Shown: piece after piece, positions 23,990 through 24,932 of the stretch
Position numbering within the stretch: the first letter of the stretch is position 1
Layout: each line of letters begins with the position of its first letter
Assembly: GCA_964226685.1 (NCBI GenBank)
Contig: CAXQRU010000010.1
Coordinates: 1 to 24,932 of the forward strand
Source: CAXQRU01 sp964226685
GTDB lineage: Bacteria; Pseudomonadota; Gammaproteobacteria; Pseudomonadales; Cellvibrionaceae
DNA length: 24,932 nucleotides
Direction: 5' to 3'
Made by a program: the position numbers and the translations under genes
The notes under the pieces: model-generated
Seen by the model: the letters and a program-made list of their open reading frames with translations, nothing else
Databases searched by the model: none
What the model was told of the DNA's origin: nothing

Positions 23990-24698
23990 TGCCAACTACA
24001 AAGAATTAACACGCAATGGCCTCTGGTCAAACAACCCCGCTCTAGTGCAACTGCTGGGCCTATGCCCCTTGCTCGCGGTCAGCGGCAGCATGGTCAATGC
24101 ATTGGGCCTGGGCCTCGCCACCATGATGGTGTTGGTCGGCTCCAACGTCACCGTCTCACTGATTCGCTCGATCGTGAGCGATGCTATCAAACTACCTGCG
24201 TTCGTCATGATTATCGCGAGCTTAACTACTTGTACCGAACTGCTGATGCAAGCCTACACTTATGAGCTGTATCAAATACTTGGCATCTTCATCCCGTTGA
24301 TCGTCACCAACTGTGCCATCCTCGGCCGAGCCGATGCCTATGCCTGCAAAAACCCAGTGCTCCCCTCACTGGTCGACGGTTTTATGATGGGCTTAGGCTT
24401 CTTACTGGTGCTGCTTGTTATCGGTGCCATACGTGAATTAATTGGCAACGGCACATTGCTAGCCAACATGCATCTACTCTTTGGCGAATCCGCCCGAGCA
24501 CTGGAAATTAACGTCTTCGGTGAAAACTACCGAGGTATGCTCGTCGCTATCTTGCCACCGGGCGCCTTTATCGTGACCGGCTTATTGATCGCTTTGAAAA
24601 ATTGCATTGATGAGCAGATTAAACAACGAGAAGCAGCTCGTAAGCCTGAAGTGGTGAAAGGCAGTAAGCGCGTTAGGACTACTGGGGCGATTGGTTAA
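23982..24698 (+). CDS. rsxE: Rnf/Rsx electron transport complex subunit E
   Basis: 238-residue inner-membrane subunit, the pseudo-symmetric partner of RsxA, with six helices. NPALVQLLGLCPLLAVS (Cys28) and IVTNCAILGRADAYA (Cys111) mirror the RsxA motifs. The ATG at 23982 is preferred over 23970 because GGAG (23972-23975) stands six bases upstream and the N terminus MSDANYKELTRNG is normal for the family. It is the last gene of the operon in this window. In many relatives nth follows, but here an IS66-type end comes next. Confidence 0.95.
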   Translation: MSDANYKELTRNGLWSNNPALVQLLGLCPLLAVSGSMVNALGLGLATMMVLVGSNVTVSLIRSIVSDAIKLPAFVMIIASLTTCTELLMQAYTYELYQILGIFIPLIVTNCAILGRADAYACKNPVLPSLVDGFMMGLGFLLVLLVIGAIRELIGNGTLLANMHLLFGESARALEINVFGENYRGMLVAILPPGAFIVTGLLIALKNCIDEQIKQREAARKPEVVKGSKRVRTTGAIG

Positions 24699-24722
24699 GC
24701 TCTAGCAATAGCGGTATTATTA

Positions 24723-24755
24723 GCAGTTCCAATTTACAAATAACTGCATTTTTAT
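24723..24755 (+). terminator. Possible weak terminator after rsxE
   Basis: GCAGTT (24723-24728) and AACTGC (24742-24747) form a 6-bp stem with a 13-base loop, followed by ATTTTTATT. The loop is long and the stem short, so this is only a candidate. The rest of the gap 24699-24808 is AT-rich and shows no gene. Confidence 0.35.
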
Positions 24756-24808
24756 TATTGGTGGAACCGGATTTATTATCTTAGATTCTGGTTCACAGAA
24801 GTTTTATC

Positions 24809-24932
24809 GTAAGCGCCAAAGCAATCACACACTACCCACGATGATTTAATCGCCCTACATTACTGTTTTGACTATTCAAAAGAGGTTAACCCATGAAAAA
24901 ACGTAGCGATGATCAATGGCGCGAGCTGGTGA
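24809..24932 (+). mobile_element. Left end of an IS66-family insertion sequence (runs off the window)
   Basis: GTAAGCGCC at 24809-24817 matches the terminal inverted-repeat start typical of IS66 elements (GTAAGCG). A small ORF begins 84 bases further with an IS66 accessory-like N terminus, as expected for the first gene of these elements. IS66 elements usually make 8-bp target duplications; the flanking 8 bases here would be GTTTTATC (24801-24808). The other end lies outside the window, so the duplication cannot be tested. Confidence 0.65.
24893..24932 (+). CDS. IS66 accessory protein TnpA-like, N-terminal fragment (cut by window end)
   Basis: Thirteen codons are visible, MKKRSDDQWRELV, preceded by AGAGG about eight bases upstream. 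The pattern of basic start plus W..L resembles IS66-family small accessory proteins, which usually continue into a segment containing FC...L.PKYF. It does not resemble the N terminus of endonuclease III (Nth), which follows rsxE in related genomes. Too short for certainty; the IS66-like terminal sequence upstream supports the call. Confidence 0.5.
   Translation, partial: MKKRSDDQWRELV

Overview
The window looks like a contig from a gammaproteobacterium, probably a marine or environmental heterotroph. The evidence is the rsxABCDGE naming-type Rnf complex directly behind metG, the divergent apbC-dcd pair resembling Pseudomonas gene order, and a PrsK/PrsR/PrsT exosortase-associated regulatory set. 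Bases 1-23 are not genomic: they match the 3' end of the Illumina TruSeq read-2 adapter, so the first gene is cut at its 5' end. The other end runs into an IS66-type insertion sequence, a usual reason for a contig to stop.

Region 1 (24-10708, plus strand) is an exopolysaccharide/protein-export regulatory block. It holds a truncated sensor kinase (prsK), its sigma-54 enhancer-binding response regulator (prsR) and a large TPR lipoprotein (prsT). After a hairpin and a fresh TATAAT promoter comes a tightly packed five-gene glycan operon: initiating polyprenyl-phosphate sugar-1-P transferase, WecG/TagA-type transferase, sugar nucleotidyltransferase, SDR epimerase/reductase and GT4 glycosyltransferase. 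No exosortase (XrtA) or PEP-CTERM substrate gene is present in the window.

Region 2 (10709-15332) is an AT-richer accessory island with all intact genes on the minus strand. It contains a VOC protein with a short AraC regulator, a broken GIY-YIG gene, a DUF4268/PD-(D/E)XK-like protein, and a 629-residue protein joining a GHKL ATPase to a Shedu (DUF4263)-like PD-(D/E)XK nuclease. The ATPase-nuclease gene has integron gene-cassette architecture: a 77-bp attC-like site (14915-14991) ends just upstream of its start, and a matching inverse core site lies three bases past its stop. The attC is abutted by the remnant of an IS91-type element with a frameshifted tyrosine recombinase. Several copies of a short ...GGACAGGCAC... 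repeat, one in front of a 12-residue remnant of a REP-associated (RAYT) transposase, interrupt or flank the island genes. I regard the cassette-borne ATPase-nuclease as the most interesting object here: a probable anti-phage or anti-plasmid gene.

Region 3 (15333-24698) is conserved core: dcd and apbC on the minus strand, then, from a divergent promoter, metG followed by rsxA-B-C-D-G-E with stop/start overlaps or gaps of a few bases, encoding the membrane ion-pumping electron-transfer (Rnf/Rsx) complex. Region 4 (24699-24932) has a possible weak terminator and then the left end of an IS66-family element with the first 13 codons of its tnpA-like gene.
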